DNA of 5,119 nucleotides from contig JANQST010000405.1 in NCBI GenBank assembly GCA_028279155.1, positions 1-5,119 of the forward strand, written 5' to 3'. The DNA is from Cyclobacteriaceae bacterium (lineage in GTDB: Bacteria > Bacteroidota > Bacteroidia > Cytophagales > Cyclobacteriaceae). Position numbers and translations under genes: made by a program. The notes beneath the pieces were generated by a model. That model did not search any database. It was not told the DNA's origin and saw only the letters and a program-made list of their open reading frames with translations. Below are positions 1-5,119 of this stretch, in pieces. Numbering within the stretch: the stretch's first letter is position 1; every line of letters starts with the position of its first letter.

Positions 1-1
1 A

Positions 2-535
2 ACCGCAGAAGATCTTGAAATCGATGGGACCAGGTTGAGTTGGAGTCACATGTCCACAAACGAGACTGAGTACATCATTGAAAAATCAGATTTGGAAAAC
101 TTTGCTGCTGTTGAAACCTTCCAGGTAGATGGAGACACATACACCTACACCGATGAGGAAGTATTGGTATCTGGAACATTTTATTATCGGGTAGTGTCAT
201 CAGATGGAACCAACCAATCGGCTTACAGCAATACGGTTTCTGTTAGCTCAAATCAGACAGTCTCAGGGCTTGATCGTGGAGAGACGTTGGTGATTTATCC
301 CAACCCAACCAAAGGCACAATCAATATTCAACCTTCCGATAATTTGAGCGGACTGTTTAACCTGCAGCTTCTGACAGTTAGTGGGAAGGTGGTTCAGAAA
401 TGGTCAATTAAACCTGGTTCAGTATCCCCACAGGGGTTGCAAGTTCAAACAAGTGCTGTTCCGGGCATCTACTTCATGAACATTAAATTCAATGACGGAC
501 AAGAGATTCTGAAGAAAATTTCAATCACCAAATAA
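2..535 (+). CDS. Secreted protein with FN3-like domain and C-terminal T9SS sorting domain (5' partial)
   Basis: The reading frame is open to the left edge, so the gene starts outside the window; the TTG at 35 and the ATG at 50 are internal codons. The 177 visible residues fall in two parts. Residues 1-83 look like a fibronectin type III beta-sandwich: LSWS strand, YIIEKS strand, then FYYRVVSSDG and AYSNTVSVSS, the usual last strands of FN3 modules in Bacteroidota exoproteins. After a short linker, residues 96-177 form a T9SS type A (Por) sorting domain. It has the YPNP motif at 99-102 followed by TKGTINI, a central LQLLTVSGKVV block, and the ending GIYFMNIKFNDGQEILKKISI. In this family the C-terminal domain directs export across the outer membrane by the PorU/PorV machinery and is then removed, leaving the protein on the surface or released. 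The enzymatic or adhesive part lies upstream and cannot be identified. The stop TAA is followed by 112 bp before the tRNA. Confidence 0.93.
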   Translation, partial: TAEDLEIDGTRLSWSHMSTNETEYIIEKSDLENFAAVETFQVDGDTYTYTDEEVLVSGTFYYRVVSSDGTNQSAYSNTVSVSSNQTVSGLDRGETLVIYPNPTKGTINIQPSDNLSGLFNLQLLTVSGKVVQKWSIKPGSVSPQGLQVQTSAVPGIYFMNIKFNDGQEILKKISITK

Positions 536-619
536 GCTTACCCTCTGCAGACTTACAACTATTTACTTAGCTCGAAAGTATTTTTTCTTAAAAAGTTTTT
601 CGGGTCCAGATCATAAGTA

Positions 620-627
620 TAAATTTG
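620..627 (+). promoter_or_regulatory. Bacteroidota-type -7 promoter box for tRNA-Asn
   Basis: TAAATTTG matches the Bacteroidota sigma-70 (RpoD-type) -7 consensus TAnnTTTG exactly. It lies 20 bp before the first base of the tRNA, so a start near 632-635 would leave a short leader for RNase P. The upstream partner is weak: the T-rich TTTTTCG at 596-602 sits at about the right distance (17 bp) but is not a perfect TTTG. The match and position are seen; promoter activity is inferred. Confidence 0.6.
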
Positions 628-647
628 CAGACCTTTTTGAAGGACAT

Positions 648-721
648 TCTCCCTTAGCTCAGCTGGTTAGAGCATCTGACTGTTAATCAGAGGGTCCTTG
701 GTTCGAGCCCAAGAGGGAGAG
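648..721 (+). tRNA. tRNA-Asn (anticodon GTT)
   Basis: The full cloverleaf can be drawn. Acceptor stem TCTCCCT (648-654) pairs with AGGGAGA (714-720). D stem GCTC (657-660) pairs with GAGC (670-673) around a loop holding GG. Anticodon stem TCTGA (675-679) pairs with TCAGA (687-691), and the loop CTGTTAA puts anticodon GTT at 682-684. T stem CTTGG (697-701) pairs with CCAAG (709-713) around TTCGAGC. The discriminator at 721 is G, as expected for bacterial tRNA-Asn. CCA is not encoded (GCG follows the acceptor stem), so the 3' end must be added by nucleotidyltransferase. The tRNA reads Asn codons AAC and AAU. It has its own promoter at 620-627 and a strong terminator starting 3 nt downstream. 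Confidence 0.98.
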
Positions 722-754
722 CGAAAGCCCGGTGCAAAAGCATCGGGCTTTTTT
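703..754 (+). repeat. Direct repeat copy 1: tRNA-Asn 3' end plus terminator
   Basis: This 52-bp stretch runs from the T loop of tRNA-Asn to the end of its terminator. It recurs at 804-855 with only three substitutions (723/824, 732/833, 745/846), all G in copy 1 and A in copy 2. The offset is exactly 101 bp with no gaps. Copy 1 belongs to the intact tRNA gene. Confidence 0.95.
724..754 (+). terminator. Rho-independent terminator of tRNA-Asn
   Basis: AAAGCCCGGTGC (724-735) pairs over 12 positions with GCATCGGGCTTT (740-751). There is a single G-U pair (732/743), an AAAA tetraloop, and a T run at 749-754. It begins three bases after the tRNA discriminator and so sets the end of the primary transcript. 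Confidence 0.93.
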
Positions 755-764
755 GTTAGTCCTA

Positions 765-786
765 CCAAGGACCCTCTGGTCCTTGG
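765..786. repeat. Perfect inverted repeat built from tRNA-Asn sequence
   Basis: CCAAGGACC (765-773) and GGTCCTTGG (778-786) are perfect 9-bp inverted repeats around CTCT. The left part, 765-777 (CCAAGGACCCTCT), is the exact reverse complement of tRNA-Asn bases 689-701 (anticodon stem, variable loop, T stem). The right arm equals tRNA bases 693-701 in direct orientation. The hairpin therefore consists of an inverted piece and a direct piece of the same tRNA segment. It lacks a T run and is not a standard terminator. Confidence 0.9.
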
Positions 787-821
787 GTGGAACGCCACTC
801 CGATCGAGCCCAAGAGGGAGA
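778..821 (+). pseudogene. Degenerate tRNA-Asn 3' remnant
   Basis: GGTCCTTGG (778-786) matches the variable loop and 5' T stem of tRNA-Asn. TCGAGCCCAAGAGGGAGA (804-821) matches its T loop, 3' T stem and 3' acceptor strand. Between them, 17 bases (787-803, including GTGG-AACG-CCAC, itself a small hairpin) replace the single T found at 702 in the intact gene. There is no 5' acceptor strand, D arm or anticodon arm in direct orientation, so it cannot make a tRNA. It is either what remains of a second tandem tRNA-Asn gene or a partial duplication of the intact one. Confidence 0.75.
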
Positions 822-855
822 GCAAAAGCCCGATGCAAAAGCATCAGGCTTTTTT
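804..855 (+). repeat. Direct repeat copy 2: tRNA-Asn 3' end plus terminator
   Basis: Second copy of the 52-bp unit at 703-754, 49 of 52 bases identical, at an offset of 101 bp. It is not preceded by a complete tRNA. The identity continues through the terminator stem, loop and T run and ends there: CATTATAC follows copy 2, while GTTAGTCC follows copy 1. Confidence 0.95.
825..855. terminator. Duplicated terminator, possibly bidirectional
   Basis: AAAGCCCGATGC (825-836) and GCATCAGGCTTT (841-852) form a 12-position stem with one C/A mismatch (831/846) and an AAAA loop. A T run at 850-855 makes it a plus-strand terminator. Read on the minus strand, the same stem ends in TTTT (827-824). It lies 43 bp beyond the stop of the last gene of the minus-strand operon, so it is the best visible candidate for that operon's terminator too. 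Termination on the minus strand is an inference. Confidence 0.7.
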
Positions 856-898
856 CATTATACATTATCCTATTACACAGTTGGTTTGAAGTTAGACC

Positions 899-1447
899 TT
901 ATTCAAGTCTCTCCTTCAACTGCTCTAATAACTCCTCAAACTGTAATTGCCCTTTAAAAAAGTGACCTCTATTCGAAAATTCATGATATTCCGTGTCCAG
1001 GCATTTGTGGATGTGTCGTGCTTCTTCGATTGGGATGTATTCATCATCCGTTGATGAAAATTGAATGATCCATTGTTGGTTGTTCTTGATCTTTTCCCAG
1101 TCCCAAGGTCGATCAAAGTAACCGCTTTGGCGTTCCAAATCATCACCAAGGTCTGTATGAGCTGCGCTTACCAATACACTTCCAAGAATTTGATGTTTTT
1201 CCGCATATCGCATGGCACACAGAGCGCCTGACGAATGTCCGATCAAAATGGTGTTCTCATCTGTTTTCACATATTTCTCAATAAACTTGATCCAATACTT
1301 TTCTCGTGCGATGATTGAATCCGGAAATGTTTCTGCAAAAACCTGCATACCTCGCTTTTCGAGTTCGTCCTTCACCCATGGCAACCAGGTATAGTTCCAT
1401 CGAAGTGTTTGATTTCCATGAATTAAAATGACTTTGTGATTCTTCAT
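899..1447 (-). CDS. RBBP9/YdeN-family serine hydrolase (alpha/beta fold)
   Basis: This 182-residue protein is a complete small alpha/beta hydrolase of about the family's usual length (roughly 180-190). The N-terminal strand VILIHGN (6-12) carries the oxyanion-region HG. The nucleophile elbow GHSSG (70-74) gives Ser72. The strand ending SSTDDEYIP places the acid at Asp135, and GHF at 161-163 gives His162. The segment GYFDRPWDWEKIKNN (109-123) resembles the GYF-RPW-W-I block typical of RBBP9/YdeN relatives (Pfam Ser_hydrolase). There is no signal peptide, so it should be cytosolic. Family members are serine hydrolases whose natural substrates are mostly unknown. The start ATG overlaps the stop of the aconitase X gene as ATGA, so it is probably translated by coupling as the last cistron. 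Whether it acts on a pathway intermediate, such as an ester, lactone or amide, is not shown by the sequence. Confidence 0.9.
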   Translation of the reverse strand: MKNHKVILIHGNQTLRWNYTWLPWVKDELEKRGMQVFAETFPDSIIAREKYWIKFIEKYVKTDENTILIGHSSGALCAMRYAEKHQILGSVLVSAAHTDLGDDLERQSGYFDRPWDWEKIKNNQQWIIQFSSTDDEYIPIEEARHIHKCLDTEYHEFSNRGHFFKGQLQFEELLEQLKERLE

Positions 1448-3255
1448 GAGAATGTTATGATCACTCGTCCATCTTCATTCACCAAAATCTCATCCCCTTC
1501 GTTGACATTGTTCAAAAATTCTTCGCCGAGATTATCGACTGCAGGAATTCGATTATTGGCCCATTTTTCTGCAAGTGCCAAACCGGCCGCAGACAATGAA
1601 TCAATTTTACCTGAAAGAAGAATGATAGCCGGAGCTACTCTTCTTCTTGCCACCAACTCCCAAACTGCACCAGCTGATGTAGATCCTGTTGTTGTTGGAA
1701 TGCACACTGCTACACCTGTTAAATTTTTTCCATAAATCTCTTTCGCGTCATGATCTCCGCAAATAGCCTGGTCGTCATTGTTGAGAATTGCATTGTAGAA
1801 ACTTGCAAGAGAATTAAAGCCAGTATGACTAACCAATGCCCTGGCCTTCACATTTCCTTTGAACAATGGTCTTCCGCTAAATTCATTTCTTTTTTCATTG
1901 GCTATGGAAGTAGAACTAGTTTTTTCGGCGGTAGAAATTTTGTCTTCTGGTGAGGTTATCCGCTCTTTCTGTTCTGGAATTTTCCCTGTAGCAATTATTT
2001 CTGCTAATTGGGCGTCTAAAACCAGACGAGCATTTGTGAATGTTCGAAGTTTGTTAGAGTTGGTCAACACCGCTTCGTTTCCACACAAGCTATTGTTCAT
2101 GTACGATTCGAGGCAAGTCCCACTAAGTCGAGCACCTGTTGCATCCAATTTTTTGAATACCTCCGGAGTGTCATGCCGGAATTGACGCAAGACTTTGGGT
2201 GGAGCAACTAAAACAGTATCGACCACAATCGTCTCCTGTTCATTGGCATGTAGAGCATTGGTGATTCGATCAGTCCATTCATGCAATTCCCTCAAACTCA
2301 AATGGGGACATCCAATCATCGCCTTTTTAGGCAATGCATTCGGATCCTTCCACATGACCGGATAAGAAGCAATCAAATCGATGAGAACTTCATCTGTAAT
2401 TTGATGAGATTGATGATCTACCAGCAATAAATCATTCCCCATTTCTTCTGCTTCGGGGGTTATACCCTCGATGTGATAAAGTGCAACCGCTCCAATTGCT
2501 GCACAAGCAGCACCCATTTCTTTTAAGTAATCACGTGTGGTTTCGTTAATTCCCTTCCCCAAGAATTTTTCCAGACCGATGATGTACGGAATTCCATCCT
2601 GGACCTTATTACCAATGGCAGCTCCCAACAACTGTGGATTAGGTAATTTTTCAGTAGCTACTTCAATTTTCCAATTGGCTTTTCTCCCTTCATCTATGAG
2701 TAAACCAAAAGCTGGAGTCTTACCAGCAATGTTCGAAAGCAAATCCAGAATTGCTGCATTGCGATTCGTCCGAGCACCTAATGCTGAGTTTGCATAAACC
2801 ACACATGAAGATTCAGACCATGCAAGTATGTCTCCTTGCTTTGGAATATTGCCTTCTTCAAAAACATAGGGAGAACACGTATAGGCATCATGATTCTGAA
2901 GTCCTAATTTCTTCATGGAAGTTTGTGCTCTTCCGTTGTCCTTAAACATCCGCTTGAATTCCATCTCCTGCTCTGGCGTGATTCCGAGGTTTCTAAAATC
3001 CAGGGGCTCTCGTGGATCTAGTGTAAATGGAAATTTCGTTTTCAGACCGGCTTCAACCAATTCTTCCAGAAGTTCAACTGGGGCATCAACCCCAGGTGTA
3101 GAACCCGAAATGGAGAAATGCCCATTCCCCTCAATATCCACCAATCTTTCCGCTTCCAAAATTTCGCCATATAGCACCAGCGTCTCCATGATTTTCTGCA
3201 TCATGGAACCTTCTTGTCCATTCAAAATAGCCTTTTCTTCTCCCGTGAGCTTCAT
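1444..3255 (-). CDS. Aconitase X, single-chain type (candidate cis-3-hydroxy-L-proline dehydratase)
   Basis: A 603-residue iron-dependent hydro-lyase. The ATG at 3255 was chosen because it forms a TGATG junction with the permease stop; a TTG one codon upstream is unlikely. Residues 1-425 are the aconitase X catalytic region (formerly DUF521). Visible motifs are TCSPY (126-130), GDILAWSESSCVVYANSALG (141-160) with ARTNRN (161-166), IGCPH (314-318), GTC (379-381) and TNSNK (398-402). Cys316 and Cys381 are likely iron or Fe-S ligands, with Cys391 a further candidate. A polar Ser/Thr/Glu/Lys-rich linker (about 425-460) leads to the swivel domain (formerly DUF126, 461-603). That domain has YGKNLTGVAVCIP (508-520), GSTSAG (524-529) and RRRVAPAIIL (537-546). 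The fused order matches the single-polypeptide bacterial type; other bacteria and archaea use two subunits. Characterised bacterial members convert cis-3-hydroxy-L-proline to delta1-pyrroline-2-carboxylate, while archaeal relatives dehydrate phosphomevalonate. The permease upstream favours an amino-acid-like substrate, but this remains inferred. Confidence 0.92.
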   Translation of the reverse strand: MKLTGEEKAILNGQEGSMMQKIMETLVLYGEILEAERLVDIEGNGHFSISGSTPGVDAPVELLEELVEAGLKTKFPFTLDPREPLDFRNLGITPEQEMEFKRMFKDNGRAQTSMKKLGLQNHDAYTCSPYVFEEGNIPKQGDILAWSESSCVVYANSALGARTNRNAAILDLLSNIAGKTPAFGLLIDEGRKANWKIEVATEKLPNPQLLGAAIGNKVQDGIPYIIGLEKFLGKGINETTRDYLKEMGAACAAIGAVALYHIEGITPEAEEMGNDLLLVDHQSHQITDEVLIDLIASYPVMWKDPNALPKKAMIGCPHLSLRELHEWTDRITNALHANEQETIVVDTVLVAPPKVLRQFRHDTPEVFKKLDATGARLSGTCLESYMNNSLCGNEAVLTNSNKLRTFTNARLVLDAQLAEIIATGKIPEQKERITSPEDKISTAEKTSSTSIANEKRNEFSGRPLFKGNVKARALVSHTGFNSLASFYNAILNNDDQAICGDHDAKEIYGKNLTGVAVCIPTTTGSTSAGAVWELVARRRVAPAIILLSGKIDSLSAAGLALAEKWANNRIPAVDNLGEEFLNNVNEGDEILVNEDGRVIITFS

Positions 3256-4673
3256 CAATCTTCTGATTCGATTACTTCGATCATTTTCTCCAACCCAAAA
3301 TTCTCTTTCTTTCTAGCATTCGCACCAACAAACCAAAGAACAGCTCCCAAGAGCGTCCATCCGCCAAAGAGCCACCATTCCAGTGGGATTCCTTCACCTG
3401 GTTTGTAAGGATCCATGACGGTTAGGATCGCGATGTATAAAGACGCCAGACAACCAAGAATCGGCAAAACCAATCCACCAGGTGCCCGATAGGGTCTGGA
3501 CATGTTTGGGTTTTTAATTCTTGAAAGAACAAGAGAAAGGCAAACAATGAAAAATAGAATTCCAACTGCTGTTGAACTACTGTTTACCAACGGAATAATG
3601 GCATTCTTGCCTAGCAAAACCCCAAATGCTACAAACACAACAGCAAAAGAGATCGCATAAATGGAAATACCTCCTTTGCTTGTTTTTGTAAAACCTGGCC
3701 AGATCATATGGTTTTTCCCAAGCGCAAGAATTGCGCGCACAAATACAAAAATCGAGGCATTCCATGTAGATAAAAGTCCCAAAAGGCCTCCGATCAAGGC
3801 AATCTTCATTAAGGTAGCTGATCCCAATCCAATCTCAAAAGCTCGTGCAGCAGCAAGTTCAGCACCTATTAATTCCTCTCTTGGTGCAACAGCAGCAGCG
3901 GAAATGATGACCGCCACATAAAACAAAGCTGCCGCAGCTATGGATAGGATAATGATATTGGCAATCGTTTTTGCGGATACATTTTCACTTCGCTCTGAAA
4001 TCCCTTGGGCGATACTTTCAAAACCAGTCAAATAGAAGGGGACACTGACAAACACTGCCATTACTCCTGGCCAGATTGTGCCATTTGCAGATTGCACAAA
4101 GACCGGAGTAAGATTTTCTACACTTCCTTGAAAAAAAGCAGCACCGATCAGTACCGCAACGATAATGATTAAGACACCAGTTAATGCTTGTTGGGCAATT
4201 CCAGAACTAGACCCTCCTTTCAAGTTTGTCAAGCAGAGCAATGTATTGATCCCGATACCGAACAATATATGCCCGAGATAAATGTTGGAACCAATGAAAC
4301 TATACAACAAGGGTCCCATGCTTGATGGCCATAAAGTTTCCATCAACCAACCAACAGAGAGTGCTTCGAAAATGATAACGAAGAAGAAAGTAAGTGCTAA
4401 CATCCACCCCGTAACAAAAGAAGCTTTTACTCCCATTTCACGAAGCGCATATACAATGGGTCCACCCACATGAGGATAAATACCTGCCATTTCAGCATAG
4501 CAAAGACCGACAGGAATAAAAAACAGGAAGCCAATACCAAAAGCCAATGTGGCTCCAAAAGGACCGGCGTCTGCCAGCCAAAAGCCAAGTACAGTTACCC
4601 ATCCGATTCCTATGATCATCCCGAACGTAAGGGCGAAATAATCCAATTTGGTCAATGCCTTCTTTTGGGTCAT
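3255..4673 (-). CDS. APC-superfamily amino-acid permease
   Basis: A 472-residue, strongly hydrophobic integral membrane protein with the 11-12 helices usual for amino acid-polyamine-organocation transporters. Helix 1 contains GMIIGIGW (18-25), whose unwound Gly-Ile-Gly segment binds the substrate carboxyl and amino groups in the family. After helix 2 comes the signature YAEMAGIYPHVGGPIVYA (59-76). PFYLTGFESI (212-221), followed by a polar E-R-S-E loop, corresponds to the substrate-gating helix 6. The last helices end near VLWFVGA, leaving a short charged cytoplasmic tail (about 453-472). The substrate cannot be read from the sequence. Its place directly before aconitase X, with a 1-nt stop/start overlap, suggests uptake of the compound that aconitase X dehydrates, such as a hydroxyproline. 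It begins 2 bp after the stop of the dehydrogenase-family gene. Confidence 0.93.
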   Translation of the reverse strand: MTQKKALTKLDYFALTFGMIIGIGWVTVLGFWLADAGPFGATLAFGIGFLFFIPVGLCYAEMAGIYPHVGGPIVYALREMGVKASFVTGWMLALTFFFVIIFEALSVGWLMETLWPSSMGPLLYSFIGSNIYLGHILFGIGINTLLCLTNLKGGSSSGIAQQALTGVLIIIVAVLIGAAFFQGSVENLTPVFVQSANGTIWPGVMAVFVSVPFYLTGFESIAQGISERSENVSAKTIANIIILSIAAAALFYVAVIISAAAVAPREELIGAELAAARAFEIGLGSATLMKIALIGGLLGLLSTWNASIFVFVRAILALGKNHMIWPGFTKTSKGGISIYAISFAVVFVAFGVLLGKNAIIPLVNSSSTAVGILFFIVCLSLVLSRIKNPNMSRPYRAPGGLVLPILGCLASLYIAILTVMDPYKPGEGIPLEWWLFGGWTLLGAVLWFVGANARKKENFGLEKMIEVIESED

Positions 4674-4675
4674 GC

Positions 4676-5119
4676 TTAGCTCTTTAAAAAGTCAGGTTCT
4701 CTAAATGATGGATTGGGATAGGAATAAAATCCCTCTCCTCTTAATGTTCCCAGTTTTCCATCTCCAACCATCTGCTCAAGTATTTTGGGAGGCTTATCTG
4801 ATTCGTCTCTACTCTTTTGATAATAGATATTCTCAATCGACAAAACGGTATGTAATCCAACCTCATCCATAATTCCACATGGTCCTATATCGGTTCCGAA
4901 GCTGAGCATCCAAGCTTTATCAATGTCTTCAGGAGTGGTAAATCCCTGATCCAGCTGCCTCAGCGTCTCCTTTTTGATTACTCGCCACAAGCGATTGAAG
5001 GAATATCCCAATTGCTCTTTTTGTACATGTATGCAAATCATTCCGATTGCTTTACTCCAGTCCTTGGCAAATTGAATCGTCTCTGTAGAAGTTTCATCAG
5101 AACCCATTAACTCAACCAT
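4676..5119 (-). CDS. 3-hydroxyacyl-CoA dehydrogenase-family protein (5' part outside window)
   Basis: The 147 visible residues are the C-terminal half of a 3-hydroxyacyl-CoA dehydrogenase-type enzyme. The ATG at the window edge is probably internal, because VELMGSDETSTETI corresponds to the end of the NAD-binding domain. The C-terminal dimerisation/substrate domain follows. It shows LGYSFNRLWRVIKKETL (37-53), matching the family's G-x-NR block, TTPEDIDKAW (61-70), and GPCGIMDEVGL (79-89), the counterpart of the usual GPF-x2-D-x2-GL. The ending KLGTLRGEGFYSYPNP resembles the usual G-x-GFY-Y end. About 140-150 N-terminal residues, including the Rossmann glycine loop, would lie upstream. Members oxidise beta-hydroxyacyl-CoA or, in the L-gulonate, carnitine and lambda-crystallin branches, free beta-hydroxy acids. 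With no thiolase or CoA ligase visible here and an aconitase X operon downstream, a free hydroxy-acid substrate is plausible but unproven. It is the first visible gene of the operon; TAA is 2 bp before the permease ATG. Confidence 0.88.
   Translation of the reverse strand: MVELMGSDETSTETIQFAKDWSKAIGMICIHVQKEQLGYSFNRLWRVIKKETLRQLDQGFTTPEDIDKAWMLSFGTDIGPCGIMDEVGLHTVLSIENIYYQKSRDESDKPPKILEQMVGDGKLGTLRGEGFYSYPNPSFREPDFLKS

Noticed and set aside
35..52. TTG at 35 or ATG at 50 as the start of the T9SS-domain protein
   Set aside because: The frame is open to the window edge and the FN3 domain already begins upstream of 35, so the gene is 5'-truncated by the window.
573..602. AT-rich imperfect hairpin (CGAAAG...TTTTTCG) as terminator of the T9SS-domain gene
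   Set aside because: The stem is mostly A-T with an internal loop and G-U pairs, and no T run follows it (GGTCC does). It may contribute to termination but I cannot support it. It also overlaps the weak upstream promoter element of the tRNA.
703..855. CRISPR array or integrated mobile element between the repeats
   Set aside because: There are only two copies with a 49-bp gap that is itself tRNA-derived in part. No integrase, cas gene or transposase is present in the window.
698..965. Small plus-strand open frames across 698-889 and 732-965, and a minus-strand one at 683-865
   Set aside because: They run through the tRNA, the terminators and the end of the hydrolase gene. Their similar peptides (both contain a KAxGFF/HQAFF-like stretch) come only from the DNA duplication.
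1436..2185. Plus-strand open frames inside the aconitase X and permease genes
   Set aside because: They are antisense to genes with clear family motifs, show no recognisable domain, and are expected shadows of coding sequence.
1444..3255. True aconitase or 3-isopropylmalate dehydratase
   Set aside because: The motif set (ESSxVVYANSxLGARTNR, GCPH, TNSxK and a GSTSAG swivel domain fused at the C-terminus) belongs to aconitase X rather than classical aconitases.
3256..3258. TTG at 3258-3256 as start of aconitase X
   Set aside because: The next codon is an ATG forming a TGATG junction with the permease stop, a common coupling arrangement. TTG would add one residue with no support.

Overview
The window looks like chromosomal DNA of a Bacteroidota bacterium. 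The plus-strand gene at the left edge ends in a type IX secretion (T9SS, Por) sorting domain, which is essentially restricted to that phylum. The tRNA gene is preceded by TAAATTTG, which fits the Bacteroidota -7 consensus TAnnTTTG. The start codons I can judge lack an obvious strong Shine-Dalgarno, also usual in this phylum. A marine or soil Cytophagales-type organism is a guess only.

Layout. (1) Positions 2-535, plus strand: C-terminal part of a secreted protein with a fibronectin-III-like domain followed by a T9SS sorting domain. (2) Positions 536-898: no protein gene. This stretch holds a tRNA-Asn(GTT) promoter, the tRNA at 648-721 and its terminator. It then holds a degenerate second copy of the tRNA 3' end plus terminator, shifted by exactly 101 bp, with an inverted copy of part of the tRNA between them. 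(3) Positions 899-5119, minus strand: one compact operon, read right to left. Its genes are a 3-hydroxyacyl-CoA dehydrogenase-family protein (5' part outside the window), an APC-family amino-acid permease, a single-chain aconitase X, and a small RBBP9/YdeN-type serine hydrolase. The junctions are 2 bp apart, TGATG (1-nt overlap) and ATGA (4-nt overlap), so the genes are almost certainly co-transcribed and translationally coupled.

How the genes may work together. Characterised bacterial aconitase X enzymes dehydrate cis-3-hydroxy-L-proline to delta1-pyrroline-2-carboxylate. An amino-acid permease immediately upstream fits an uptake-and-catabolism unit for hydroxyproline or a related small hydroxy acid. 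The role of the dehydrogenase and the hydrolase in such a pathway is not obvious, and no pyrroline-2-carboxylate reductase is visible. The substrate is therefore open. The operon and the tRNA/T9SS side converge on the duplicated terminator, which can be drawn as bidirectional.

The two points most worth a second look are the operon's unassigned substrate and the duplicated, partly inverted tRNA-Asn tail. I see no CRISPR array, transposase, defence system or other clearly undescribed system.
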